Under the pieces are notes generated by a model. It ran no database searches, was not told the origin of the DNA, and worked only from the letters and a program-made list of their open reading frames with translations. Made by a program: the position numbers and the translations under genes. From NCBI GenBank assembly GCA_025267735.1, contig CM046311.1, forward strand, positions 34,572,895 through 34,636,894: 64,000 nucleotides of DNA, in the 5' to 3' direction. Source of the stretch: Mactra quadrangularis. Lineage: Eukaryota; Mollusca; Bivalvia; Venerida; Mactridae. Shown piece after piece: positions 31,401-46,400 of the stretch; within the stretch, counting starts at the first letter, position 1; each line of letters opens with the position of its first letter.

Positions 31401-34400
31401 AAAAGAATGAATTTTAAATCATTATATTTGATATGTTTGATTACACAGTTAAAACGTGTGAGGCACCAGCTTGGCCGGACTATGGTAAATTAAAGTGTTA
31501 TGATAAAGAACATAAAGTGGGAAGTAAATGCCAGTACTCATGTAATGATGGCTATAAACTGACCGGAAATGGTGAAGTGACGTGTCAAACAACACTAAAA
31601 TGGTCTACTGTACCAAATTGTGAAAGTTAGTATAATGTTATAAAGACATAGTGATGTTAATAATATTAGCCCCAGTAATTAATTTAAGTAGATGTTTACT
31701 CTTAAGTTGTCTAATCGAGATAATACTTACAATTTCTTTTAATTTTCTCATCATTGTGCAATATTCCGTTTACATCGCGAATGCTAGTGGACTTACATTA
31801 ATAAAAATATCAGGTTATCGTCAAGAATACGATCATTACTTTAATGTGCTGATGGGTGATCAGTGTCGATGTAACCGTCAACGTCTAATTGCATGTCATT
31901 TGCAATAAGGCTATGATTATGATATTATCTTGCGTTCATAGCACCAGCAATATAAACATGACATATTTTTTTAAAATAAATAATGATGTTTGAATAATTG
32001 AACTATGTCGACGAATTTTCTTGTGCGACATAAGTAACATCAAAATAAAAGAAAGCGAAAAAATCTCACTTAATCAAACAATACAATTTAGCTGACTTCT
32101 AAGAGCCAGTATTATCTGTATCACTTATCTGTGCTTTTCTGCCTTTCAGTTGTGACCTGCGATCCCCCAGACACCTTGGCAAATGGCACAGTGACTTGCG
32201 AAGATGCAACATATTCTTATGGATCTACGTGTTCTAGAGAGTGTAATAAAGGGTATGATCGTCGAGGACCATCATATACTAAATGCTTAGCTAATAGATC
32301 GTGGTCATCATTTAATATGACAACTTGCTTTGGTAAATATTTCAGATATTTAACACAACTGAAACAGACACTTTATTATCCATTTTATGCATTTCAAATG
32401 CCGCTTTTATTACCTTAACTAATTATGTCCTACTACATCTGTAGCACCTCCGTATTATAATGGTTAAAACGTTATTATTAACAAATTACACATATTAATG
32501 TCTGAATATAATATTTATTGAAAGAGGAACCTTTTGCTTCCATACCCGTAATGATTCAAACTAATTTTATTGGCATTCTTTATGTTACGATACATTTGAA
32601 TTGTTTTCGATTAATTTGTTTTACAAGAAGTAATTTTGAAAATCTTTTAATTCGGATCTGAGTGCGTAGTTATTACATTTACTGTTGGCACAATCTAAAA
32701 CAACACATATGCTGCATTTATGTTAAGTGTTACAACAGTTTATATTAATTAATACATAACACAAATCGTCCTTTAAATAACTGACCCGTAAACTGGAGCC
32801 TCATTTACGCAATAATATGACTGAAATAAATCTCAAGTATTTCCATTGTTGAATGTGTAGTTGTAACATTTTATGTGTTGAAAATAATTGGTGTTTTTTA
32901 CGCTGGTATTATGAAAGAAGTTATATTTATAGATACCTCGCCGCCAACTTTAGCGTGCAAGACACCTCAAGTATTTTACGCAAACAGAAATTCACATAAT
33001 ACATCTGTAGCCTGGATAGTTCCAACGGCAACAGATAGGACTGATCCCAATCCTAGCATCAAACAAACATCGGGACCCTCCATGAATGGTATATTAAATG
33101 TTGGAAGTAAATATGTTGAATACGAAGCCATTGATGTTGATAACAAGAAATCTAAATGTAAGATAGAACTTCAAATAAAAGGTATGTTATGAGTCAACAA
33201 TAAAGATGTGTTAATGAAAGCAACTTTGTTGTATTTTTATGTAAATTGCATAATTCTCAATACAGTTATTATTATTTGTTTATTTATCATTTTATATTTT
33301 GAAAACTATTAAAGATAAAGTCACATTGAGATTTCTGAAAAGAAAAACTTCTACTCCAATGTCAACAGGCAATAGTTATAGATCGGCAAATAACCAATAA
33401 TACTATCATATTTTGTTTAATACATTTCAGATATCACATGTGGACATCCTAAGGACACATTACAGGACAAATATCTTAACTTTGAATGTTCTGATGCATT
33501 GTACACGTGGGGCGTACGATGTAACATTTCATGTCTTGCTAATCTACCATTGAATGGAACTGATTTTATTATTTGTGAAAGAAATGGAACCACTGGCGTA
33601 TGGAGCTGGGGAAATAGTTATATGCCATATTGTAGAAGTAAAGTATTTATTTCACTAAGATAGCTTCCAATGCAGCGTTTTGTTAATATAAGAAATACTT
33701 AAATAATTGATGAGAATGAAAAAAAAAATCAACGTATTATTAAAATAGTTAAACTTTTTTTTAATACACACATGAATTATTTTTTTAACCATAAAAATGA
33801 AAATAAGTTTTCAAATATTAATCATTGGAATACTCTTAACATATGAGGTTATTATATTCATATTTAAAAATTCCCGGGCGGGGCATACTTTCGTGGAACT
33901 TGGTTATGAAATTGTTTATTCGGCCACTATCTATACCACCAATGATTATAAGTTATGTAGCGCAGTTGTCAGCTATGCCAAAGCATATGCTTATTTGTTA
34001 GTTAACAGTCAAATCCAGGGATTTAGCCTTTCCAGGAGGAATGAGTAGGTTGACTGATCGCCGTTATATGCGTTATATGACAATGTGTTGCTACGGCGTT
34101 AAACCCAACATACAAACAAAACTAAATCAAACTGTAAATGACTCAATGAAAAATTTGATGCTTTATGTCTGTTAAATTATTTAGTGTCAAAAAATAATTA
34201 TCATTTAAACGAACTGTAAAAAGATATATTTTTGTCTGACTTAAATAAAAACACTAAATTGGGTGTTAATACTGTTTCAAATAGATTACCGATACAAAAT
34301 ATTTTTCCAGTTACCTTCAATCGACAAGAAATTGTTCTGATACGAGCCGTTCACGATGAGCAGCGTATAAAACATAAGTTTCTTTTCCAATCCAGATCTT

Positions 34401-37400
34401 GTTTTTCTAAATATAATAACTACCCGTACACATCTCTATGATGACATGCCGTACATCGAGTTTGCTAATGTTTATATATATGTCGAGCGATGCACAATGC
34501 CTGATTCATAGGACGTGAGCTTTACGAGCAGACAGTGTCAATTAAACATTGTTAGAGCGGTAGAAGTCTTACAACCGTTCTTTAAGAGAACTGTATACAC
34601 AAACTAATATACTACTCCAAATATGTAAGAATTAACGTGGATATCTTCAATTTGAATGATACCAATTTAGAAATAACCATTCTAATGGTGAAAAGATGAT
34701 ATTTTGGATTATCTTTTATACATGTCTTTTACTCGAATATTTTCAGAGATTGCTTGTCCAGACTTAAATGCACCAATTAATGGAGCACTTGTGTATGACT
34801 CAGTACAGACCAGGCCAGCTGTTGCTCAAATGTGTAATGACAAATATGATATTCCGGATTTAGGCAATGCAGGATTTACGGGAATCTTTCTTTGTCTGGA
34901 CAAAACGGGATGGGTTCCTATTGACTATGCACCAGACTGCATTGAAGGTAAAATAAAATTTTAGTTTAAAAGATAGGGAAAGCAGTCCATGTATAGAAGA
35001 TTGATTTTGTAAAAAGCGGCTTAATTTTTTAAAAGATGTCAAGAATAAACTACTTACAAAAAGTCATTAGTAAAATAGATGAGATAGAATAAGACAAAAA
35101 CAAATATTAAAGAGATTTTTCTTAATATCTTTTGCATTCTATTTGTCGTTCCAAAATAAATTTTAAACAGTACACATTACTGAAAAAATATATCAGATAT
35201 ATAAATCTGGTGAATGCATTATAGCGCGATAGGACCTTTCTGTGTTGGTGCGCCGTAAAACCCAAACAAACAAACGATTGCATTATACCATTTATTTGAT
35301 CAGCTTAATGATGTGTCGTATATTATGTTAGACATTGTTTATATAAATTGGAGCAAATTCAACTTGGCAATTCAATCTTAAGTGTGTATCAGGATTTGAA
35401 ATTGAAAAAAATCTATGAAGTGGGTGTGGTTACTTAAAATATTAAAATATCCATAAATTCCAAACAAAATTGATATATTTTGTAAGTTATGCATTAAATG
35501 CATAGATGTGATAGTGAAAATATGAAAAAAACTCAACAAATAAGACATTTAAAAATAAATAAAAACATTTAACCTAATCTTGAAATAACCCTCCGAACGT
35601 CACTCGAAACACATAATTAAAGTTCTTATTTCATAAATGCAAATGTTGATATAGGTTGTCCATGTTACATATTACAATGTCTTAGGGAGCATTACACAAA
35701 ACATATTTCCAAAATGTAAATTTGATAATCCATCCCAACTCAAACATTACACGTATTTAATTACAGTTTACACACAAGTGCCTAGTGCAATTTTCCCATC
35801 ATATTGTTTGTTCTATGTATGTCATAAGAAGGAAAAAAATCAACAGGCTCTTGTGGTAAATTTGTAAATAAAATCATGTAATCATGTGTTGTGGTGAATT
35901 ATCAAATTTACATTTTGAAAACACTTTTTCTGTGATTCACTCTAAGACATTGTAAAATGTCTTATGTAATTCTATAATTATTTGGAATAATCAAAAAGAA
36001 CTTAAATTATGAGTTTTGACCGACGTTCTGAAGGCCATTTCTAGGTTAAGATAAATGTTTTCATTTCTTTTTAAATGTCTTATTTGTTGATACTTTTTAT
36101 ATTTTCACTCTCACATCTATACACGTAATGCATCACTTACAAAATATATCAAAATTATTTGGAATTTATGGATATTTTGATATAGTTAGTTACCCCACCC
36201 ACTTGATAGATTTTTTCATTTCAACAAATGATAGATCCTTAGATATGTTAATGTTTTCTATGGTTTAGTTGCTGATTCCCGATATTTAAATCTACCCGGA
36301 GAGATTTATTACTACAGTGGTGACTGTGGCAACGAAGAAACTAATGAACAAATAAGAAACAACTATATAAACGTTCTTGAATCAAATGTTTTGTTGAAAA
36401 GCGTCTGTCCAGAGGGAGAGCAATGTGCTGTGAATGAGGTTGTCATAGTATGTGGTCCAATTCAAAAGAGACGAAAAAGAAATACAAGGCATTCAACATA
36501 CGAGCACATTGATACAAATGTAGAAAAGAGAAAGCGATCATTATTCATCATGAAAACTAAAGGTATATTCCATAAAACGCTGAAGACTATTAAGTTATTT
36601 ATAATTGCTAAACAATTGTAAATCTAATGAAACTTCTGCAAAAACTGTACGATTGGTCATTTTAGCTCTTAGCTAAATTCTGAATGACAATTTCTGTGTT
36701 CCAGTTATGTACAGACACTTATATCGTTATATTGAAACTATAAAAACAAAGAACATATTTTTTGTGGTATGCATTTTAGCAAGTATATCAGTAGGCATAT
36801 CAGTACCTACAAAGAGAGCATTTTAAGTTCCAAACAGAAGCACTTGACCCTGAACTGATGTGCATAACAGTTGAAGTAACCAATAAAAGCTTAACTTAAT
36901 CATTGTTACGTTATATTCCTTATTGCAGGTCAATATTCTAAAGCAAATCAGTTACTTACATCTTTTTTAGATTCTAATTGTTGGTCGTAAAAACGAACTA
37001 AGATTATTTCTATTCTGTTACAGAAAATTCATCACGTGATTTAGTAAAACGCCAGGCTAGAACTCACCGGCTTGTTGTTAAGTTTAATTTGGTTGTAAAC
37101 ATCACAATTCATAACAATGAGACGCTTAGAAAGAAAATGGCTTACTATGACAGTATCATAAACAATATGTCCAGTGCTGTTAACAATTCGCTGAATGATG
37201 GAACCTTAGATATTGACAATTTTACAACAGACGTGGATTCATGGAAACCTCCTAAGTACGGCAGTTTAGGATGCAGTTCTGGATACATTTTAGATAAGAC
37301 TTCATGCAGTAAGTTTTGAATAAATATTTTTTAAGTTTATTAACTTTTTGAAGCAAAGGCACTCAATCAATATTATAGATTTTTTAAAGGTATTAAAGTA

Positions 37401-40400
37401 AATTCACTGAAATTATTCCGAAATTTTCCACGACTGGAGAACGAATTTGGCGTTATTGATATGAAATTTTGGTACGCATGAACCGATGACGACTAAGAAA
37501 TAAGAATGTTATTGTTTTACCCACAAGCATTGTCCATATCACTTTATTTCGGGGAACGTTTATAACGCCTCTTGTGAAACCACTTGGTGTGTGGTATGTT
37601 AGAAGAAAATGTTTCAATAATAATGATTTTCTACTGGAAACTAAAACTTCAATTACTTGTTTTCAAATGTTCATAACTATAACATGCTGCAAAGTCACTG
37701 ATTTTTCATCGTTATGGTTATGAGTTCCACATTGATTTTTCATATTATTCTTTATTATTATGTACATATCTGTTTCTACCTCTTTAAGTCATAGTCATGA
37801 GTTTTGTTATTATAGAACCATGCCCAGCCGGTCATTATCTAAATGAATCATCCGGAAACTGTCAACAGTGTCCCATTGGACAGTACTATAAGGGCGAAGG
37901 TAGCACCGATTGTTTGATGTGTCCAACAGGATATACGACCAAACAGATTGGCTCCAAATCTATAGACAATTGTACAGGTGAGCATTATTTCTGATGTAAA
38001 CAAAGGAGGATGTGTGTATGAGTGTGTGACAGTTAGAGAAAATACAATCACATGCGTTCATATTTTGTTTTATGCCATTTTTTAAGCATAACAGTTTGTC
38101 TGATTAAAAGTCTGTAAAATTGTAAATGCATTGTTATTTTACTTGAATGATTAAGGATATTAATGTTTTACAAATCTTCGCTTATTGGCTGATATATAAT
38201 TTATATGTACATTACACAAATGTTGATGAAATCAAAACCTTGTCCTATCTAATATGTGATTTTTAATAAATAAGATTTTAAAACAAAGACGACATTATTT
38301 AATTTCTAGAACTATGCCACCCTGGATCAGCTTCCCCTGATGGAATGTTACCATGTGCTGTATGCTTGTACGGTGAATATCAAGATGAGTATGGTCAAAC
38401 ATCATGTAAACAATGTCCAAGTGGTACTACAACAAATAATACAAATACGACTTCTAGCCACGATTGCCAAGGTAACTTTAACAAATACGTTTTTTTGAGA
38501 TACGATTATTGTTTTAAATAAACTTAATAAGATTGCCTACTCAATTGGAATTATATTCCACTGGTAGTCATATTTTAAATACTTCTTGTTTTTTTTTTAT
38601 TTTGTTATACCCGGTAAACATATTGAACGTGGAAATAGAAGCATTTTTTGTGGAAGAAATCAGAACCATAAATTTCGGATTAAATTGTGTTAGATAAAAA
38701 AATTAAAATTATTACAGATTTTGATGTCCTCATAGAGGAAACAGAAGGACAAATTTCTCTGGCCACCTTACCATCTGATATAAATGATATGTCTCTGTCT
38801 TTCTGGGTGAAACGTTACGATGAACAAGCCTCATTGTTTAGTCTACAAGTGCAATCTGAAGGAACTGACACTATAAGTTTGTATCTGACAGAAAATGTCA
38901 GAATTCACATACCGTAAGTAGTTGATTAATTGCTGTTTATAATTGTAATTGTACATGAATTTGTCTAACGAATTGTAATTAATGTACTTAATAAAAAGTC
39001 GTAAGAATCAGCTTTTATATTCAGCAAGACTCTTTTAATGTTCATCGCTGACATAAAAATTAAAGTTTATACTGTAATAGTAGCTGCTAAATAGAAATAT
39101 CAAAAAAGATTAAGCTTTGCATGAATTCAAACTTCATAAATTCTAAGTAAATCATTACAAATGGATGCAATTATTAAACAGGTGATACTTTCGTTTTTTG
39201 CAGTAACCAGATTGATGAAATTGTTGCTATATTAAGTTCTACTACATGGACAAACGTTGTTGTTATTTTGTCCAGTTCAGATAATTATGTTAATGTATAT
39301 ATAAACGGAAATCAAATTTATACATCATCAGTTTCTATTAGTGCTCCATTGATTACAAATGGTGAAATTATATTGACAGCTAGTGCCTCATCAGGTTAGT
39401 ACTTTCCCATACTAAGACTCATTCTGGTATATTAAATGTAATATTCAATCTAAATATTACAAAAAAAACTTTGGGCATACATAATTCTAGTGTATGAATA
39501 TATTAACAATCTACAAATATTTGTGTGTATCGCATTTGATTTCTTTTCTTCGAGCTCTAAATTTATCGATTGCATGATTCAATCAGATTAATATTTCATT
39601 GACACTCAAGATTATGAAATATTTAAAATGATTAACTCGTTGAAATGTTTCAGGCATATACATTGCTGGACTCCATCTATTCGACAAAGCCATCATCACG
39701 TCAGAAATCACTTTATATGCATCATCATGCTATGTGGTAGAAACTAATGACGTCATAGATATGGGAGTGTTCCAAAATATAGATAAAACTGGAATAACTG
39801 TTATTTCTTCGTCTAGTTGTGATGGTATGAAACATATTGTTGATTTTATTAGTTTTAGGCATACTTAATATTAGATACAACTGAACAGGATCTGTGATAT
39901 AAACAATATGGTACGCTCACCTTGCACCTCAGTGGATATAATACATTCACACAACGCGTATTTTAGCTGGGCTATTTATGGTTTTCACCTTAAGCATGAG
40001 CATTTGAACATTCTATGAAAGTTTACCGAATTCCAACTTGATCGAAAAACTCTATACGCATTTTCATTGGTTGAAACGATCACATTACTGCTATGATTAT
40101 GAATAGACGGGTAAACAACGCCATATATGGTTTTGTCATTCAAGTAATGAATGTTATCGCGTATCACGTCATATATATCGTGGCTTTACTCAATATCTAA
40201 AATGAATATGCTCCATGTTAGAAGTTAAAATATCACAGGTTTACATGTAAAAAGATCAATGTTTACTTCTTTGTAGGGAATTTTCCATTATTTAACTAAT
40301 GCAAAACTGTCCAACATCCTTGCATATCGACATTTGAATTATAGGCGAGAGAAAAGAGTCGTTATTATTAATATTATGTCAACTTTCAAAGCAGAATGGA

Positions 40401-43400
40401 AACACACTTTAAACGCTGTAAATGCAAAATTACAAACTTGAACATTTTGTAAACTGTACTTTTATAAAAAAAACAATTAATAGATATCAGAACAGATCAT
40501 ATAGTTGTCTTTGATTGTTTCAGCTGATGACAAATGCGACCCAGATCCATGCAACGGACATCGTTGTATGAACGGACAGAACAGATACACGTGCTATTGT
40601 TCCTCAGGTTGGTCAGGTGATAACTGTACTGTACCACCTGATTATTGTATTGATAATTCTTGTGAGAACGGAGCCACGTGTGTTAGTCTTATTACTAATT
40701 ATACATGTGATTGTTTAACGGGATTTACTGGATCAATGTGTGAAGTTTCTCCTGGTAAGTCACTTGTCATCTTTGTATTTACAACTTACGATACATAAAA
40801 GGACATTGTCCATCCACGGGTGATTGTTAAAGATATCCCTTCCTGTACAATAGATCGATTTTGTCAATTATATGCTTGTGCGAGATCAAAAAAAGCTTTG
40901 TGTTGTAAATTTGTAAATTGAATCCATTTATTTACAATTATTCGAGATATGTTAGTGCCACGCACTCAATAAGTATGTGATCAAGAGCAATGAGAGAAGA
41001 AAAACATATTATTTTATAAGTTATTACATATACTTTCATTAGTCAATACAATATATCGTTTTATTTGATTATTGCGGAAATAGCAAATTAGTTATTCTAA
41101 AAATGGATCGTACTGTAATAATTTGTAATCATAATAACAGAAAAAATGTCAATACTTTTATCTAGTTGATGGAGGCTGGTCGGAATGGACTGTTACTTCA
41201 TTATGCAATAAAAGATGTGGTACAGGAATTCAAAACAGAACTAGATCATGTAACAGTCCGTCCCCAGATCCTTATGGTAATTACTGTGTTGGTGACAGTG
41301 AAGATAAGATACCTTGCAACACACAACCTTGTCTTGGTAAGAAACTAAGAAATTACTCACCACTCAGTGTAGTTAACACATCCTACAATCTTTAACCACC
41401 AAATTTTGTCAGGAAATACTTTTGAATGATTTTTTTATTGCAAATGTATTTTCATAAGACTATTGTTTGCGTTAAGTCGATTAACAAGATAAAGCTCCCT
41501 ATATGAAGTCCGTTCTGCTATTAAGAAAGTCGATTTTGATGGACTTTATGTTGTAACTGTCCAATTACAAGTTTACACAGAAATACATTCTATACATTAT
41601 CGTACAATTATCTTCGAAGAGGTTTACTTCACATTGATTTACAATATAAAATGTACCAAACAAATACTATTATAATATTAGTATAATACCTTGCTGTGGT
41701 CTGCTCTTCAGCAAAAAAATTGTTTTATTCAGAATATTAGGTACACATACCTCCTACCTAACACGAATATTTACAACATAAGCATAATACGTCAGTTATT
41801 CTTGTAAAGATAACAATATACGAGATGCATTACCGATTGATGCGTTTTGTTTAAATGACGAAGTGTAGACCAAAACGTAATCCGTACCAAAATGTCAAAC
41901 AGATCCACATGAATTGTGTTTGAAGATGTTAAAAAACTATATCCAACTTTATATTCATCGTCTAATACATAACTCAAGATATCTGTATGATTTACATTAC
42001 CAAAAGAAGGATGCAAAACCATTACCATTCATTTATCACAAAAAAATTATTGTATTTATATCATGCGTGCCTCAATTATGTTTTTGCGTTGTTCACGTTT
42101 ATTTCATTCCTTATATTTTCAGTTTGTGATGATCTTGAACTAAAAGCTGGAACACTGACTAACTGCAGCACAGTCGCAGATACTGATGATCAGTTATGTA
42201 CAGTATATTGTGAAGTTGGTAAAATTATGCAACCTGGATATCCTATGACTGTAAACTATATTTGTGGTCCTTCTAATTTATATGAATGGAACGCTACAGA
42301 ACTTATGCCATCATGCGTCGGTATGTAATATTCCTGATTCTATATGAAAGTAAAACAACAATCAAATACATTAAATCTTTATTTTGATAATATCTACATT
42401 ATGATAAAACAAGCAAGACAGCTTTGACTGTTAGTTGAAAACCAACTCACAAAATTTCATCATCAAACAACTATTTTAGTTTACACTTGGTGTATTGTTT
42501 TGAGGAAAAATGTTGTATAGCTGTACATGTACAAATTAAGTTGTAATTACTGTTTCAGACGCATCTGGGCCTAAGTCTCTGTCAATATCAACGTCTGTCA
42601 AGTTTAATAGAAGCGTAAGAGAAGATGACAAACCTGCTCTTATCAACTCAATTGTAAAAAACTTTCAATCTACACAATGTTCAGATGAATGTCAAGTTAA
42701 TATAAATATATCGGATACCGGGATAGCTACAATCTCCTACAGTATAGATTTAAAAGAAGGGCCTGATTTAGATCTAGCTAGCTACATTTCCACTGGTCAA
42801 GGTAAGATTCTAAAATTGTTCGTGTATGATGTTTTTGTAAATAAGCATCTAGTAAAACGAACTACAGATAAGGCATGGAAGTCGATCCTCTACATTAATT
42901 TGTTATAACAAATCCGCTTTACAATCATGAACATATTGCTCTAATTGACGGATTGCAATAAGATACTGTTACCTACTGATTTTTACAGTTAAAATAGAGC
43001 CCAATTTGTCAATGTACGGAAAAACATCTTAAAAAACTATTTTTATTTTTTTTATTTATTGGAGTTAACGCCGTATCAACACAATTTAGGTCATTTCACG
43101 GCGTCCAGCGCACCTAACCTAGCTCTCCTGGACCATTGTCTATAACCAGTACTCACCTACCCTTCCACAAGGCCGGAAACTTTTCCATATTATCTAATCA
43201 ATGGAGGAAAATCGACATTATTGTCAAATTTTCATGGAAGGGTATGACCTCCCCGGGTGGGATTCGAACCCGCACCCCCTCGGGCACGAGTATCCAAATC
43301 CCGGCGCGCTACCAACTGCGCTATCTTAAAATACTTACTACATAATCATACATATAACTACAAAAATAATATTCATCTATATTAAGACTTTTTGCATTCG

Positions 43401-46400
43401 AAACCTATTCACAACCAAAATTACTCTTTCACAAGAATAATATGTTATCTTGAAAATGCCACTGAAACAGAAACGTGTTTTATTACAGTTAGTCCTTCTC
43501 TCCAAGAACTGGCAGATTCTATAACTAGTTTAGAATTGACAGCTCAACATCTCGAGAATAATACATCAGAAATGTTTGATATATATGTTAACGGAGAAAG
43601 TTACATTGTAGATGAATCAAGCTTATCAACTGTAGGTGTTGTCAAATGTCCTGATGGGCAAGTATCATCCGAAGGAGTTTGCGGTAAATCAATTATTCAA
43701 TAACTAATTGAGAATTTCACACTTTCGTTTAACATTTAGCATTGCAAATTTCTCAAAACGCAATTTAAGACATTTTAACGGTTCTATGATATAAATTACT
43801 TATGTAGTTGATACTGAAGGTTGATTTACATTCACCAACAACATTCTTCATAAGTGCACCAAAATGAAGTCTGCAAGAATTTTCAATGTAAGATTCCTAT
43901 ATATATTTCAGTATATTGTCCTGCTGGAACTTATTCAGGCGACAATCATTGTATTTTTTGTGAAAGAGGAAGTTATCAACCTGAAGAAGGACAATCTTCT
44001 TGTATACAATGTCCAACAGGACTAACCACAGTGACTGTAGGTTCAACTGATCCCTCCAAATGCTTAGGTATATTTTATGTTATACTTTGCGCAAAACGAT
44101 TTTAACAATTAACAAACCGTACTTGTGATGACTTTTCTTTTTTCTTATAATTGCAAACTAGATATGTTACACATTTTTTACATAAGTTGTTCATTTTTTC
44201 AGCAAACTGTCCAGCCGGTTCTTATGAAGATGACAGCCGCTGCGTTTTCTGTGAAAAAGGAAGTTATCAGCCTTTTGATGGACAACCGTCATGTTTTAAA
44301 TGCCCAACAGGATTGACCACCGAGAGTGTAGGATCAAATGATATCTCTCAGTGTACAGATCAACGTAGGTCATAATTAAATTTTGACTAGGATTTAATTT
44401 GTACAGCCTGATCTTAAAAATGTTATTATAAATTAATTAAGTGATGATCTTGTTCATTTGACTCTTACAAACGTGTTACGTAAGTTAAACCTTTTGCATT
44501 AAGTTGGAAATTTTATATCAAAGGAATTATGATTCATACACGCTTTTGTCACACATTTATGCTTTTACATTTGCAAAAAGACGTCAAATATTGTATAGTT
44601 CTTTTATTTTTTAGGAACAAGCGCTACACCACCAAGTCAGGACAAGCTTAAAAAACCTATATGTAAGCCATAGTTTATGTAGTTTTATTCATGTAAACAA
44701 CTTATTATCTTGACAATCAATGCAGAATAATTAAAATACAAGTTAAACTATTATCATATGTACATACATGTAATTTATGTATTAATTCTATAATGTATGT
44801 TTCGATTAATGAACATATATGGCATCGGCATCGAGAAACTGCTTCAGTGAGGCAAATTGTTGAAGAATTCGTTTGAAAGCAAGCACATGATTCTTGTGTT
44901 GACCTTACAATTATCTAATTATTAACGTTTAAATGCAACACAGAACTTAATCTGTAATGATTTAAATGATATTACTAATTAATAAATATACAATTTTCTA
45001 ACGTCATTATAGCGCATATATCTATGCACGTAGATATTCTTTTAAATAATTAACTTGAGAATGGTATGTTTTGATTACCCATGTTTACTCTACATAATCA
45101 GAATGTTTAATCAATTGTTTATTTTAGCTGATACTGTAATCATAGCTGTTGTGACGTCAGTTGTTGCATTGATAATTGCTTGTACATCTATTGTACTAGT
45201 TTGGTTCAAGAAATGGCGGTAAGTTTCATTACAATATTATGTACGGGCTAATAAAGTGCTACGATGACTAATTTAAAGACCTTAAATATTCATCCCGAAT
45301 AGTTCATTTTAAGTTTTCCCTGAAACACAGGACGATTTAACATAATTTCTTATTTTTATCATAATTTCGCTGTTTCCACGTTATTGTGATCTTTATAAAG
45401 TCAGTTCTTGTCCTAGTTATTTGCATATATGGTACCCTTGGAAATTGATGGTAAAGTAGTTCTATGTTTCGTAGCACTTCAAGACAATTCTATATGTCGA
45501 ATATTGTAATAATGAATGAAACTTTTTATTATATCGCACAAACAAGAACACAAAACAACTGTATCTATGAGAGGATTAATTCCATCATAAAGAGGTTCAA
45601 CACATATAATTTGATTTGTGTTTCTGTTGTAAATAAAAATCCGACGCTAAAGCACGGAAACCTTATTGTTTACGGCTGTATTATTAGTAATGACTTTTTT
45701 TCTAAATGTTAATAGATCAAATCTATCAAATCGTATCGTCTCAGGCTAGCTACAAATTTGCTATCACTTATCATATTGCTATTGTATATAACATTGCTCT
45801 CAGTTAACATTATATCTTTCAGAAAAGACATCTCTCGACAAAGTTAAAATTTCCACAGGAAAAATTGATCTTACCTAACGAGTCTAACTACTTTTAGTAC
45901 AAAAAAGTTTGGGCTTTGTATTGTGTTAGAGATGCCCGATAGTCCCGCGATTGTAGCCGAGTGTTTTAGTTTTTTCTTTTTGTCTTTAAAGAAGGGTTAT
46001 TTTTCCTTACAATTGACTTAATCTTTCTTATATTTATTTATGTGTATTGGAGTTAACGCCGTGTTAACACAATTTAGGTCATTTTTTATGGCGTCCATCG
46101 CACCTAACTTAGCTTTCCTGAGCCATTGTCTATAACCAGTACCCACCTACCCTTCCACAAGGCCGGAAACTTGTCCATTTTATCTAGGAAAATCGACATT
46201 ATTGTCAAAGTTTGATGGAAGGGTATAACATCCCCGGGTTGCTGCGCTATCGACCGGGGTTCTTTCTTATACACTATCACCAAACTTTGCATATATGTTA
46301 ATGGAATGTTATAGATAAAACCAACACATTTTCTATAGGATTTTAATTTCATTATAGTGAAAGTAGTAAAAGTGTGCATTTGTGTATCAATATAACTTTT

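Noticed and set aside
33797..34048. 83-codon ORF inside the receptor gene
   Set aside because: Overlaps a dispersed SINE-like repeat with a second copy at 54.8 kb, and does not fit exon phases.
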